A model generated the notes under the pieces. That model worked only from the letters and a program-made list of their open reading frames with translations, was not told the origin of the DNA and made no database searches. Both the position numbers and the translations under genes were made by a program. A stretch of DNA of 33,340 nt from Porphyromonadaceae bacterium UBA7332 (GTDB taxonomy: Bacteria > Bacteroidota > Bacteroidia > Bacteroidales > UBA7332): contig DKPO01000020.1 of assembly GCA_002471225.1 (NCBI GenBank), forward strand, positions 1-33,340, read 5' to 3'. This document shows, piece after piece, positions 1 through 7,994 of this stretch; positions within the stretch are counted from its first letter, which is position 1; every line of letters begins with the position of its first letter.

Positions 1-1
1 T

Positions 2-565
2 CAGAGGCTACTCTTTTATCCTTACCTTCGCATAATAAGAACAGAGCTAGAATTAGCCCAAAGGCTTGGTATGCATTTTGTATATGCACCAGCTATTGAT
101 TTTGATGGAGGATCTTATGGTATAGGTCTGTTGAGTAAGGAGCAGCCTTTGAGTAATCGGAAATTCCCTTTACCCGGAGCCGATGAGAGTCGATGTCTGC
201 TTTTAGTTGAATTCATCAATTATAATGTAGCGGTTGTTCATCTTTCTCTTGATGAAAAAGAGCGAATAAAGTCATGTGAGCTTATTATTGACTCATTAAA
301 TCTCAACTTAGATAAACCAACTTTTATATGTGGAGATTTTAATGATGAACCGGAAAGCCAGACAATATCCTATTTAATGGATAAGACAGATTTGTTAAGC
401 GATAATAAACTCCCGACCTATCCGGCTGATACTCCAAATGTAGTAATAGATTATGTGTTTGTTTATCCAAAAGGATTAAATTATTCGATTTCTAAATCCA
501 AAGTGATTGAAGATTCTTTGGCCTCTGATCATAGGCCGGTATATGTTGAGCTTGTAAATATCTGA
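2..565 (+). CDS. Endonuclease/exonuclease/phosphatase family protein, 3' part only
   Basis: The reading frame is open from base 2 to the stop at 565, so the gene begins before the window and the Met at 71 is internal. The visible 187 residues carry the C-terminal half of the EEP fold (DNase I / sphingomyelinase / inositol phosphatase type). A GGSYGIGLLSK strand is followed by the metal and active-site motif CGDFND and the terminal SDHRPV motif, whose His is the general base of the family. The N-terminal Asn and Glu motifs lie outside the window, so secretion cannot be judged. The family hydrolyses phosphodiester or phosphomonoester bonds with Mg2+. The substrate cannot be told from this part, although bacterial members of this subtype are often exported. 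It converges on the NlpE gene across a shared terminator. Family assignment is firm; specificity is unknown. Confidence 0.85.
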   Translation, partial: QRLLFYPYLRIIRTELELAQRLGMHFVYAPAIDFDGGSYGIGLLSKEQPLSNRKFPLPGADESRCLLLVEFINYNVAVVHLSLDEKERIKSCELIIDSLNLNLDKPTFICGDFNDEPESQTISYLMDKTDLLSDNKLPTYPADTPNVVIDYVFVYPKGLNYSISKSKVIEDSLASDHRPVYVELVNI

Positions 566-620
566 TCCTGTAAGTATCTGTCAGACAAAAAAAGTTTATA
601 TATGACGGAATATATAAAAG

Positions 621-666
621 AGAAGTCCCCAAAAAGTTTTACAAAACCTTTTGGGGACTTCTTTTT
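621..666. terminator. Bidirectional rho-independent terminator
   Basis: A perfect 14-bp stem (621-634 with 649-662) surrounds a 14-base loop. It is followed by a T-run on the plus strand and preceded by an A-rich stretch that gives a U-tail on the minus strand. It sits between the converging EEP and NlpE-type genes and probably serves both. Confidence 0.9.
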
Positions 667-673
667 ACCTCTC

Positions 674-1165
674 TTATTTAAAGTTCTTTTCGATATCCTT
701 ATCTTCTAAAGTTAATGTGTAATTCAGATTCGAATCGATTTTCTTTTTATTGTTATCCAGCATAGTCAGCTTATTATTGTTTTCGAAAAGAAAATACATG
801 ACTTGCTGATTAGCAGAATCGGGAGTCAATTCATAAATAACGGCCGAAGAATCAGTTGGAATGGTAGTCCATGCACCTTTTTGTTTTACTTCGGTATTAC
901 GATCTTCGTAATCCATTTCAAGTTCAAAGGTTCCATTAGTAGCATAATTTTCATTCCAAAGCTCTAATTCATATTTAATACCAGGACAATCAGCACAAGG
1001 GAATAGCCCCTTAAATGTTCGTTCATTGGTATCACCGATTAGTTGTGCTTCTTTTACCTGTTGTTCTATTTTAGAATTTTTATTGTCTGATTGTTTAGAA
1101 TTTCCGTTACATGCAGCCAATGAAAATCCTGCAGCCATAAGAACGAAAAGATTAAGAGCTTTCAT
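674..1165 (-). CDS. NlpE-type copper-resistance lipoprotein
   Basis: A 163-residue outer-membrane or periplasmic lipoprotein of the NlpE (CutF) N-terminal domain family. The signal peptide ends in a lipobox (FSLAAC), so the mature protein should start at that Cys and be lipid-anchored. The domain signature is GLFPCADCPGIKYELEL with the CxxC pair typical of NlpE, followed by an all-beta region (NGTFELEMDY, GAWTTIP) that forms the small barrel. In enterobacteria NlpE activates the Cpx envelope-stress system and is linked to copper tolerance; whether the Bacteroidales protein signals is unknown. An in-frame Met eight codons upstream exists, but the Met at 1165 directly begins a normal signal peptide (MKALNLFVLMAAG), so I chose it. 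It is a single gene, converging on the EEP gene. A second, more divergent relative is at 25209-25976. Confidence 0.82.
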   Translation of the reverse strand: MKALNLFVLMAAGFSLAACNGNSKQSDNKNSKIEQQVKEAQLIGDTNERTFKGLFPCADCPGIKYELELWNENYATNGTFELEMDYEDRNTEVKQKGAWTTIPTDSSAVIYELTPDSANQQVMYFLFENNNKLTMLDNNKKKIDSNLNYTLTLEDKDIEKNFK

Positions 1166-1304
1166 ATTTTTATAGTTTAGTGTTATCAACTTTCTTTATT
1201 CATATAACATTTAATGAAGAGAAATGTTTTCTTCCGATAGTATATCAAAATCAGGATAGTTGATGACTAAGGTAAAAAGATAGAAAGAATAATCAGTCTA
1301 TTTG

Positions 1305-1808
1305 TTAAAAATCAAACTGATACGCAAGCCTTTCTGCTCCGTCTGATAAACGAATAATTCCGCAAAAAGTAAATCCAAACTTTAGAACAGCACGTTGCAT
1401 TGCTTGATTTTCCCGATGTGTATCAATGCGGATACTATGGATGTTTTTGCTGGCTGCTATCTGTTGTGCATGTGTTAATATCTGTCCTGCGATATTATTA
1501 CCTTTCATATCTGCATTTACCGCGATCCGATGAATGACGATATAAGGTTCGTCGGAAATCCATTGTCCGTCAATTGTGTGATAAGTTGGTTCTCCATCAA
1601 AAGAGATCATTGCGGTAGCTATTATTTTATTCTCTTGGGTAAATATATAGCTGTTATCCTTTTCAATATCATTGATAAATACAGATTTATTTGGATATCC
1701 GTTTTGCCATTGATCTATATTGTGGCTTTTAAAGTAATCCTGAGCACTCTTTATCATTATCATGATTTGCTCAATATCTTCACATCTTGTTTTTCTGCAT
1801 TGAATCAT
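1305..1808 (-). CDS. GNAT family N-acetyltransferase
   Basis: A 167-residue GCN5-related acetyltransferase that transfers the acetyl group of acetyl-CoA to an unidentified amine. The order of elements is typical: an N-terminal helix-rich part (CEDIEQIMIMIKSAQDYF), a central beta strand with YIVIHRIAVNADMKG, the pyrophosphate-binding loop around NNIAGQIL, and the conserved C-terminal IRIDTHRENQAMQRAVLKFGF segment in which Asn and the following helix contact CoA. Length is normal for a single-domain GNAT. It is cytoplasmic, with no signal or membrane segment. The gap to the gene upstream (1894-3321) is 85 bp with no terminator seen, so co-transcription is possible. Substrate is not predictable from sequence. 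Confidence 0.85.
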   Translation of the reverse strand: MIQCRKTRCEDIEQIMIMIKSAQDYFKSHNIDQWQNGYPNKSVFINDIEKDNSYIFTQENKIIATAMISFDGEPTYHTIDGQWISDEPYIVIHRIAVNADMKGNNIAGQILTHAQQIAASKNIHSIRIDTHRENQAMQRAVLKFGFTFCGIIRLSDGAERLAYQFDF

Positions 1809-1893
1809 AATATATTCTCTTAGTCTTTAATATACGAATATGGGAACATTTTTCGTAAAAGATTTAAGATAAACAGTTTTTATAGATCAATAC

Positions 1894-3321
1894 CTATATG
1901 ATTTGTTTGAAGAAAGAGATAATAAAATCTTTATTCGCTTGCAGATCTTTATGGCTAAGCATATTCATTTCTAAAGGGTATCCTTTAATCTTAATAAACT
2001 CTCTTGCTATAAGACTATATGTGATAATACGGACTTTCCGGGGCGATGATCTGATAAACTCAGTTAACTGATTGAGATTATTTGTTTGCTCAAGTGATGT
2101 GTTAATGAATTTACTTAATTCAGGGATTATGGCATAACTATTTTCTTCAGCTATCCAGTGAAGCATTAGCGGATCACCAGACCAGCTTTTTAATGACTCG
2201 CTGATGCATTGTTGTTTGTACGGGTCATTAGCAAAATTGCTTATAATCTCGTGAGTCGAATTATATATTTTGAAATAATTTTGTTTGCTTAGTTTGAGAC
2301 AGTCGCCGTCTGTTTGACTTGCCTTAATAATAATTATTCCATCTTCATTTTGGATATCTGCTGTTTGTTTGCATTCGCGTTTATTCTTGCTGATACTGAC
2401 AGGTGGATATAGCTCCCAATTGCCTTTGTATTTTAATAAGGCTGTATGTAAATAATGCTTATGCTCTTTTAATTTTGAGATATCCATATATTTACTCAGT
2501 GAAATATGATAATATCTCTCAGATTCATGTTCATGAGAAAAGATCTGGGAATTGAGATCGGAAAATTCGAATAGATAGTCGTTATCTGTTCGAATTTCCA
2601 TATGCATAATTTCGTGTGAGAATGGATGATTCTGATTCTGCAAAATTAATGCGTACCATTCATGAGGCAGCTTATCAAGGATAAGTGACTTATATGTGTC
2701 TAATGATGCATATTTACTATTTGTGTTTTTGCATTTACGTGTAGTTTTGAACTGATCATAGGTTGTAAAAAGATAAGAATATTTTGCCATTCCCATTATT
2801 ACTTGAAATATATCTACAGGGTTATCTTGATTATTCTTGAAATAGTAGTTCCATAAAGAAATATTTTTCAGTTCATAATTGAGATTAATATAACGTCTGA
2901 TAGACTGATATATATTCTCAGCTAATGACAAAAGTATTTGCTCGTTCGGGCAAATAATATGTAATGAGGCATTTGTTAATCCAATCTGTGTATAAGTCGT
3001 CCATAATAAATAAGCAATATCAAGTTTGTTAATATTCTTGATACTATATCTGTTGCTCGTTTTGTAAAATGGAATATATACCTTATTCAATGCATAATAT
3101 GATTTACTGAATGTGTTAAATATTTGTGTGTTTGATATTTTATCTTCGATATATGCGACAACCGAACAACCGATCCATTCGCACTCCTCTTTATTTAAAG
3201 AAAACGATTCTTTAATTAAAGGCAAGATTGCTTCAACCATGGCTATATAATGAAAGTCAGTAGTTGAAGTTAGGTGATAGGGGTGTAGAGCTGACCAACT
3301 ATCTTTTACAGTGTTTTTCAT
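1894..3321 (-). CDS. DUF3843-like protein of unknown function
   Basis: A 475-residue protein without signal peptide or membrane segments. The opening (DSWSALHPYHLTSTTDFHY) and the segment DIAYLLWTTYTQ resemble, from memory, the Bacteroidetes-restricted DUF3843 family, but this is only a partial recognition. It is rich in Tyr, Asn, Ile and Lys, with predicted helical N-terminal and mixed C-terminal parts. No catalytic motif could be identified. The start is set at 3321 rather than the in-frame Met at 3354, because a good -7 element lies at 3352-3359 and would put the transcript start downstream of the longer option. It lies between an HD hydrolase and a GNAT gene on the same strand. Function is unknown. 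Confidence 0.6.
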   Translation of the reverse strand: MKNTVKDSWSALHPYHLTSTTDFHYIAMVEAILPLIKESFSLNKEECEWIGCSVVAYIEDKISNTQIFNTFSKSYYALNKVYIPFYKTSNRYSIKNINKLDIAYLLWTTYTQIGLTNASLHIICPNEQILLSLAENIYQSIRRYINLNYELKNISLWNYYFKNNQDNPVDIFQVIMGMAKYSYLFTTYDQFKTTRKCKNTNSKYASLDTYKSLILDKLPHEWYALILQNQNHPFSHEIMHMEIRTDNDYLFEFSDLNSQIFSHEHESERYYHISLSKYMDISKLKEHKHYLHTALLKYKGNWELYPPVSISKNKRECKQTADIQNEDGIIIIKASQTDGDCLKLSKQNYFKIYNSTHEIISNFANDPYKQQCISESLKSWSGDPLMLHWIAEENSYAIIPELSKFINTSLEQTNNLNQLTEFIRSSPRKVRIITYSLIAREFIKIKGYPLEMNMLSHKDLQANKDFIISFFKQII

Positions 3322-3351
3322 ATTAAACTCATTTAGCGATAAAACTGACTG

Positions 3352-3382
3352 CAAATTAACAAAAATAAATTATAATATGCAA
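3352..3382 (-). promoter_or_regulatory. Bacteroidetes-type promoter of the DUF3843-like gene
   Basis: On the minus strand TTG (3382-3380) is followed after exactly 20 bases by TTAATTTG (3359-3352), one mismatch from the TAnnTTTG -7 consensus used by the primary sigma factor of Bacteroidota. The predicted start near 3346 leaves a leader of about 25 bases before the ATG at 3321. Confidence 0.5.
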
Positions 3383-3402
3383 TCAATAATCAAATATTAT
3401 GT

Positions 3403-3942
3403 TTATTTGAATAAGGAATGCCAATAAAGAAATATATTAACACCATCATTGCCGAATTTTGAGATTGATTGAATAACCTGGTCTAAATCGAGTTCTATAT
3501 CATTTTTGGACTTTGAAAAGAACTTATCGGCATAACAGATAATTATTTCTTCAATAGATTCAGGAATATAGTCTTTGGGAGGAATCGGTAAATTGCGACG
3601 AATAATTTCCTCTTTTTTTAAACCGGTACCTGTATGTCTTTCACAGACGCGCGCATGCTTCGGCATGTTTAATGATCTTAAGAGTTCAGCGCCTAATACA
3701 CCGTGCTTGATATATGGTTCTTTTCCATAGCATAAAATCGTATTTGCATTCGTATTAATGATGCCTATATCATGTAACATAGCAGCATCATATAAGAATG
3801 TTTTATCGGCATTTAATTCCGGATGTTTCTCTGCTATAGATAAAGCTTTGTCAGCAACTTTTTTGCTATGCTTAATAAGTAAAGCTTTTAGTTCGGGCTG
3901 ATCTTTATAATACTGATCAATAATTTCAGTTGTAGTTTTCAT
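3403..3942 (-). CDS. HD-domain phosphohydrolase
   Basis: A 179-residue metal-dependent HD-superfamily hydrolase. The metal ligands can be followed in order: His25 in LIKHSKKVADKAL, the His57-Asp58 pair in AAMLHDIGI, His in YIKHGVLGAELL, His in CERHTGTGL, and a late Asp in CYADKFF. The layout with GTGL after the fourth His resembles the small HDIG proteins often annotated as phosphohydrolases acting on nucleotides or phosphate monoesters; the substrate is unknown. It is cytoplasmic. An in-frame Met at 3990 exists, but the 16 added residues would be encoded by the dnaJ terminator hairpin (3967-4008), so the start at 3942 is preferred. No separate promoter was recognised, and read-through from dnaJ may contribute. 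Confidence 0.82.
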   Translation of the reverse strand: MKTTTEIIDQYYKDQPELKALLIKHSKKVADKALSIAEKHPELNADKTFLYDAAMLHDIGIINTNANTILCYGKEPYIKHGVLGAELLRSLNMPKHARVCERHTGTGLKKEEIIRRNLPIPPKDYIPESIEEIIICYADKFFSKSKNDIELDLDQVIQSISKFGNDGVNIFLYWHSLFK

Positions 3943-3966
3943 TTTATATATAGATTTGATGAATAA

Positions 3967-4008
3967 AAAAAGGTTATCCTGAAATATCATTTCTCGGATA
4001 ACCTTTTT
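3967..4008 (-). terminator. Rho-independent terminator of grpE-dnaJ
   Basis: A 13-bp perfect stem (3967-3979 with 3996-4008) containing GGTTATCC, with a 16-base loop. On the minus strand it is followed by a run of T. It begins 19 bases after the dnaJ stop codon and overlaps the upstream region of the HD gene. Confidence 0.88.
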
Positions 4009-4027
4009 CGTTTATTATGGATCTAAA

Positions 4028-5206
4028 TTAGTCAAACAGGTGTTTGAATTTTTTGAAGAAGTTTTCTTTCTTTTCTTTCGTCGGAGTAAATGAGTCCGCT
4101 TTCTTCAAATTTTCTAAAGCCTTTTTATCATCACTAGTCAGGTTTTCCGGAACATAAATACTTATGTTTACTAACAGATCACCTGTTCCATAACCATTAA
4201 GGCTTGGTAATCCTTTACCTCTAAGACGTAAAACTTTACCTGGTTGAGTGCCGGCATCTATTTTTACTTTTGCTTTTCCATCTACAGTCGGAACTTCAAC
4301 ATTTGTGCCCAAAGCTGCATCAGGGAATGATAATAGTAAATTAAAGATTAGGTCATTGTCATCGCGGATTAGTTCAGGATGAGATTCTTCTTCAATAAGA
4401 ATTAATAAATCACCTGTTTCGCCTCCTCTGCGAGCAGCATTACCGCCACCACGCATTGATAACTGCATTCCATCAGCAACACCCGCAGGAATATTCAAAG
4501 TCATTATTTCTTCCTTCAATACTACACCTTCGCCACTACAGTGTGAACAAGGAGTCGTGATAGTTTTACCTTCTCCGTGACAAGTCGGACAAGGTGAAGC
4601 TGTTTGTATATTCCCAAGAATAGTACGTTGCATTTTAGTAACCTGTCCTGAACCATTACATGTTTTACACGTTTCAAGAGCAGTTCCGTTTTCAGCACCC
4701 GTACCATTACAATATGTACAAGCTACATATTTCTTTACTTTAATTTTTTTCTCAACGCCATGAGCAATGTCTTTAAGAGTCAGTTTTACTTTTACACGTA
4801 AATCACTTCCTCTGTTGACATTGCGGGCACGTCCGCCGCCGCCAAAGCCACCGAAACCACCAAAGCTGCCACCGCCAAAGTGACCACCAAAGATATCTCC
4901 GAACTGAGAGAATATATCATCCATAGACATACCTCTGCCGAATCCGCCTCCAAAACCGCCACCACTAGCAGAACCGCCGTTCATACCAGCATGACCAAAC
5001 TGATCGTATCGAGCGCGTTTATTCTCATCGCTAAGAACTTCATAAGCTTCAGCAGCTTCTTTGAATTTTTCTTCAGCCTCTTTGTTTCCCGGATTTTTGT
5101 CAGGGTGAAACTGAATCGCTTTTTTACGATATGCTTTCTTTATTTCATCTGCTGTAGCCGTTTTTGTAACGCCCAGCACTTCATAATAATCTCTTTTTGT
5201 TGACAT
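4028..5206 (-). CDS. dnaJ: Chaperone protein DnaJ
   Basis: A 392-residue type I Hsp40 that delivers unfolded proteins to DnaK and stimulates its ATPase. It has an N-terminal J-domain with the essential HPD motif at residues 34-36, then a long Gly/Phe-rich linker (about residues 74-125, many GGGF repeats). Four CxxCxGxG zinc-binding repeats follow (CTYCNGTG, CKTCNGSG, CPTCHGEG, CSHCSGEG), then the substrate-binding C-terminal beta domains and a dimerisation tail ending in KKFKHLFD. Length matches full-size DnaJ. The start codon lies only 2 bp after the grpE stop, so the two genes are translated from one mRNA. The transcript ends at the terminator at 3967-4008. dnaK is not here but 21 kb to the right, on the opposite strand. 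Confidence 0.97.
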   Translation of the reverse strand: MSTKRDYYEVLGVTKTATADEIKKAYRKKAIQFHPDKNPGNKEAEEKFKEAAEAYEVLSDENKRARYDQFGHAGMNGGSASGGGFGGGFGRGMSMDDIFSQFGDIFGGHFGGGSFGGFGGFGGGGRARNVNRGSDLRVKVKLTLKDIAHGVEKKIKVKKYVACTYCNGTGAENGTALETCKTCNGSGQVTKMQRTILGNIQTASPCPTCHGEGKTITTPCSHCSGEGVVLKEEIMTLNIPAGVADGMQLSMRGGGNAARRGGETGDLLILIEEESHPELIRDDNDLIFNLLLSFPDAALGTNVEVPTVDGKAKVKIDAGTQPGKVLRLRGKGLPSLNGYGTGDLLVNISIYVPENLTSDDKKALENLKKADSFTPTKEKKENFFKKFKHLFD

Positions 5207-5208
5207 AT

Positions 5209-5793
5209 TTATTCTCCTACAACTACTTTAGCGAAACGAATTACCTTTTCATTTAATTTGTATCCTTTTTGAACACAATCAACAACTTTACCTTTAAGTT
5301 CTTCAGTTGGAGCAGGAATCGTAGTTATAGCATCATGTAAATCGGTATCAAATGGCATGTTTTCAGTTACGATTTCTGAAACATGATTTTGATTAAGATA
5401 CGTAAGGAATTTACCGTAGATCAATTCGATACCTTCTTTTACAGCTTTCATATCTGAAGCATTCTCAATATTTGCCATGGCACGCTCAAAATCATCAACT
5501 ACAGGAAGCAACGATGTAAGAGCTGATTCCCCACCGTTTTTAATCAATTCGCTTTTTTCGCGAAGAGTTCTTTTCCGATAGTTGTCGTAGTCAGCCAACA
5601 GACGTAAATACTGATCATTTAATTCTGCATTTTTGGCTTGTAACTCTTCAATTTGAGCTGCCAAATTGTCTGAATTAGTTTCTTCTGTAGATTCGCAGTT
5701 TGATTGATTGTCGCAATTTTCTTGATTTTGACAATTGCTATTTTCTACTTTCTCTTCATTGATAGCTTTATTATCCATTTCATTCTTGTTCAT
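5209..5793 (-). CDS. grpE: Nucleotide exchange factor GrpE
   Basis: A 194-residue GrpE, the dimeric factor that releases ADP from DnaK. An acidic, Asn/Gln-rich N-terminal tail leads into the long coiled-coil helix (LAAQIEELQAKNAELNDQYL), the conserved ADYDNYRKRT segment, and the C-terminal beta domain with the GrpE signature VVDCVQKGYKLNEKVIRFAKVVVG. The frame is open 24 codons further to a Met at 5865, but that extension is strongly basic (KIKQLFRRLINQIIKIKRRD), unlike the acidic start of GrpE relatives. I therefore prefer 5793; the longer form cannot be excluded because the promoter is close to it. It is the first gene of the grpE-dnaJ operon. Possible regulation by an inverted repeat in its promoter is described separately. 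Confidence 0.93.
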   Translation of the reverse strand: MNKNEMDNKAINEEKVENSNCQNQENCDNQSNCESTEETNSDNLAAQIEELQAKNAELNDQYLRLLADYDNYRKRTLREKSELIKNGGESALTSLLPVVDDFERAMANIENASDMKAVKEGIELIYGKFLTYLNQNHVSEIVTENMPFDTDLHDAITTIPAPTEELKGKVVDCVQKGYKLNEKVIRFAKVVVGE

Positions 5794-5905
5794 ATCGCGT
5801 CTTTTTATCTTGATAATCTGATTAATAAGTCTGCGGAACAATTGCTTAATTTTTAGTTCCGTCATGATCTATAGTTTTGTAGTATAGTTCTTTAATACTT
5901 TGTAT

Positions 5906-5947
5906 AACAAAATTACTGCCAAAAAGATTAAATCGCAATTTTGGCAG
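5906..5947 (-). promoter_or_regulatory. grpE-dnaJ promoter with inverted repeat; sigma-54-like element
   Basis: Three signals overlap. (1) A perfect 9-bp inverted repeat, CTGCCAAAA (5916-5924) and TTTTGGCAG (5939-5947), with a 14-base spacer and no T-run that would make it a terminator. (2) On the minus strand TTG (5938-5936), 20 bases, then TAATTTTG (5915-5908), a full match to the Bacteroidetes -7 TAnnTTTG. (3) On the same strand TTGGCAGTAATTTTGTT (5922-5906) has the GG and the TTG of a sigma-54 -24/-12 element at the right spacing, but TTGT instead of TTGC. Predicted starts are about 5902 (primary sigma) or about 5895 (sigma-54). Confidence 0.55.
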
Positions 5948-5972
5948 AAGAGATAATCAATGTTTTTTAATA

Positions 5973-6009
5973 AAAAACGCTCGATTCAAATTCTGAATCG
6001 AGCGTTTTT
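5973..6009 (-). terminator. Rho-independent terminator of yidC
   Basis: A 16-bp perfect stem (5973-5988 with 5994-6009) enclosing a 5-base loop, with a T-run on each strand. It starts 15 bases after the yidC stop and separates yidC from grpE. Confidence 0.92.
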
Positions 6010-6023
6010 ATGTTTGAAGGTTT

Positions 6024-7913
6024 TTATTTTTTACCTTTTTTGTCTTGTTGGTCACGCATATTTTTTTGTTGCATGCGTTGAGCTTCTTCTAAGCGAGCCA
6101 TGAAACCTGATTTTTTCTTAGGTTTTTTAGCATTTTCGTGAAGCTGAGCCAATATCTTATCTTCATTTACAAACTTGCGGAATGCCAATGTCTGAATGAT
6201 TGTGATCAGAGTAGAAATGAAATAATAGTAACTCAAACCTGCTGCATATTCATTGAAAATAAATAAGAACATTAATGGCATGATATACATCATTACTTTC
6301 ATACCCGGCATTTGCTCTTGTCCGGTGTTAGACTGATCCATATTGAATTTCGTATAAACGATATTCGTAATTGTCATAAGAAGACAGAACAAGCTTAAGT
6401 GATTACCAAAATAAGTTGAAATAATCGGAATTTGTTCATTCCAGCTTATAATAGAATCGTATGTAGATAAATCCGGTGCCCATAAGAAGCTTTGTTGTCT
6501 AAGCTCTATAGAAGCAGGGAAGAAAGAGAACATCGCGAATAAGATCGGCATTTGTAGTAACATAGGCAAACACCCACTCATTGGACTTGCACCTACACGA
6601 CTATAAAGATCCATTGTAGCTCGTTGTCTCTCTAATGCGTTTTCTTGTCCCGGGTATTTTTTATTGATTTCTTCTACTTGCGGACGTAAAACACGCATTT
6701 TGGCAGTTGACTTATATGATTTATAAGTGAACGGAAATAAAATCATTTTAATGAAAATAGTTAACAATAAAATGATGATACCGTAGCTACCGATATAATT
6801 ATCAAGGAAGTTGAATACAGGGATAACAATTAATTGATTAATCCATCTGAAAATACCCCAACCTAGAGGAATAACTCTATCAAGATTAAGTTTGTTTTCA
6901 GTATATCTGTCTTTGTCATACGATCTTAATGTTGGATAGTGATTCGGACCTAAGTACATATTGAAGTTAGTTTCTTTTGCTCCGGAAGGATCAAAGAATA
7001 CTTCAGCTGTAGCTTCATACTCTTTTAGATATTTTGGAGATTGGTCCATCATTGACGAGCGCAGTACAACTGATTTCATATCTTGATCAGAAATCCAGAT
7101 AGTTGAAAAAAACTGGTCAGTGAATCCAATCCATTGAACATCACCACTTAAGTCTTTAGTCTCGTCTTTTGACTCACTAAGAGTTTCGACGCTGCTCTCG
7201 TTTTTGAACTTATAATTTATGTTCGCATAACGTTGTTCAAATTTTCGGCCTTTTTCCTGTTGTCTTAACTTCTCGAACCAGAACATTTCCATGCTGCGAG
7301 TGTTCGGTGCTAAAACAGAGGTCATCCCTTTTGCCTGAATATCAAAATTGATCATATAGTTATCAGGTTCTAAAGTATAGATGAAATCAATAGATTGATT
7401 CCCAGCTATCTCAGCACGCATAACCATTTTGTTATTCGATACAATAGGCGTGAAGTATAGTTCTTCCGTATTAATTTTCTGACCATTACGCGTTTCAAAA
7501 GTAAAGCTGTATTGAGCTTCGTTACCTTCAAAAAGTATTAATGGCAGAGAATCATGTGATTTGTATTTAGTAAGCTCTGCAGTGTAGATTCGTCCCCCTT
7601 TATTGCTAAAAGTCAGATTCAAAACACCATTGCTTAATGATGTTAATTTCTCAGAACCTTTAGTCAGAGGAGCAAATACACCATATTGACTACTTAAACG
7701 AGCAGAATCAAATGATTGTGTATTTTCTGTTGCTTGATTTAAAGCGGTTGTCTCTTGTTTAAATTCTTTTTGTTGATCTTTTTCAACAAGAGCAATTGAA
7801 TCCTGAGCTCGCTTCATTTCGGCCAACTGTTCTGGAGTCGGGCGATTTAGCCAGTTAAATCCAATAAGAATAGCTCCGATAATCAATAGACCAATAATCG
7901 TGTTTTTATCCAT
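6024..7913 (-). CDS. yidC: Membrane protein insertase YidC
   Basis: A 629-residue YidC/Oxa1 insertase that inserts inner-membrane proteins alone or with SecYEG. It has the Gram-negative arrangement: an N-terminal membrane anchor (IIGLLIIGAILIGFNWL) followed by a large periplasmic beta-sandwich domain. The conserved five-helix core begins near YIGSYGIIILLLTIFIKMILFP, in which the cytoplasmic hairpin (RPQVEEINKKYPGQENALERQRATMDLY) and the MSGCLPMLLQMPI helix are typical. The C-terminus is basic (KPKKKSGFMARLEEAQRMQQ). The start at 7913 gives the usual MDKNTIIG opening; a Met at 7946 would place a hairpin (7932-7962) inside the coding region. It follows pyrG on the same strand. All core elements are present. 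Confidence 0.96.
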   Translation of the reverse strand: MDKNTIIGLLIIGAILIGFNWLNRPTPEQLAEMKRAQDSIALVEKDQQKEFKQETTALNQATENTQSFDSARLSSQYGVFAPLTKGSEKLTSLSNGVLNLTFSNKGGRIYTAELTKYKSHDSLPLILFEGNEAQYSFTFETRNGQKINTEELYFTPIVSNNKMVMRAEIAGNQSIDFIYTLEPDNYMINFDIQAKGMTSVLAPNTRSMEMFWFEKLRQQEKGRKFEQRYANINYKFKNESSVETLSESKDETKDLSGDVQWIGFTDQFFSTIWISDQDMKSVVLRSSMMDQSPKYLKEYEATAEVFFDPSGAKETNFNMYLGPNHYPTLRSYDKDRYTENKLNLDRVIPLGWGIFRWINQLIVIPVFNFLDNYIGSYGIIILLLTIFIKMILFPFTYKSYKSTAKMRVLRPQVEEINKKYPGQENALERQRATMDLYSRVGASPMSGCLPMLLQMPILFAMFSFFPASIELRQQSFLWAPDLSTYDSIISWNEQIPIISTYFGNHLSLFCLLMTITNIVYTKFNMDQSNTGQEQMPGMKVMMYIMPLMFLFIFNEYAAGLSYYYFISTLITIIQTLAFRKFVNEDKILAQLHENAKKPKKKSGFMARLEEAQRMQQKNMRDQQDKKGKK

Positions 7914-7931
7914 TATTAAATTAGTTATAAA

Positions 7932-7962
7932 AGCTGTAAGCGTCAAAAAGACACTTACAGCT
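7932..7962 (-). terminator. Hairpin between pyrG and yidC
   Basis: A 13-bp stem with one mismatch (7932-7944 with 7950-7962) and a 5-base A/T loop, followed on the minus strand by TTTTATAAC and then the yidC start. It could be a weak terminator or attenuator after pyrG that lets some transcripts through into yidC. Confidence 0.55.
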
Positions 7963-7994
7963 GTTTGAATGTTGATTTATTTAATCTGTAAATC

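Noticed and set aside
3943..3990. N-terminal extension of the HD protein
   Set aside because: The added residues are encoded by the dnaJ terminator stem-loop, so translation from there is unlikely.
4522..5203. Open frames overlapping dnaJ on both strands
   Set aside because: They are shadows of the dnaJ coding sequence, which has all family motifs; the overlapping frames have none.
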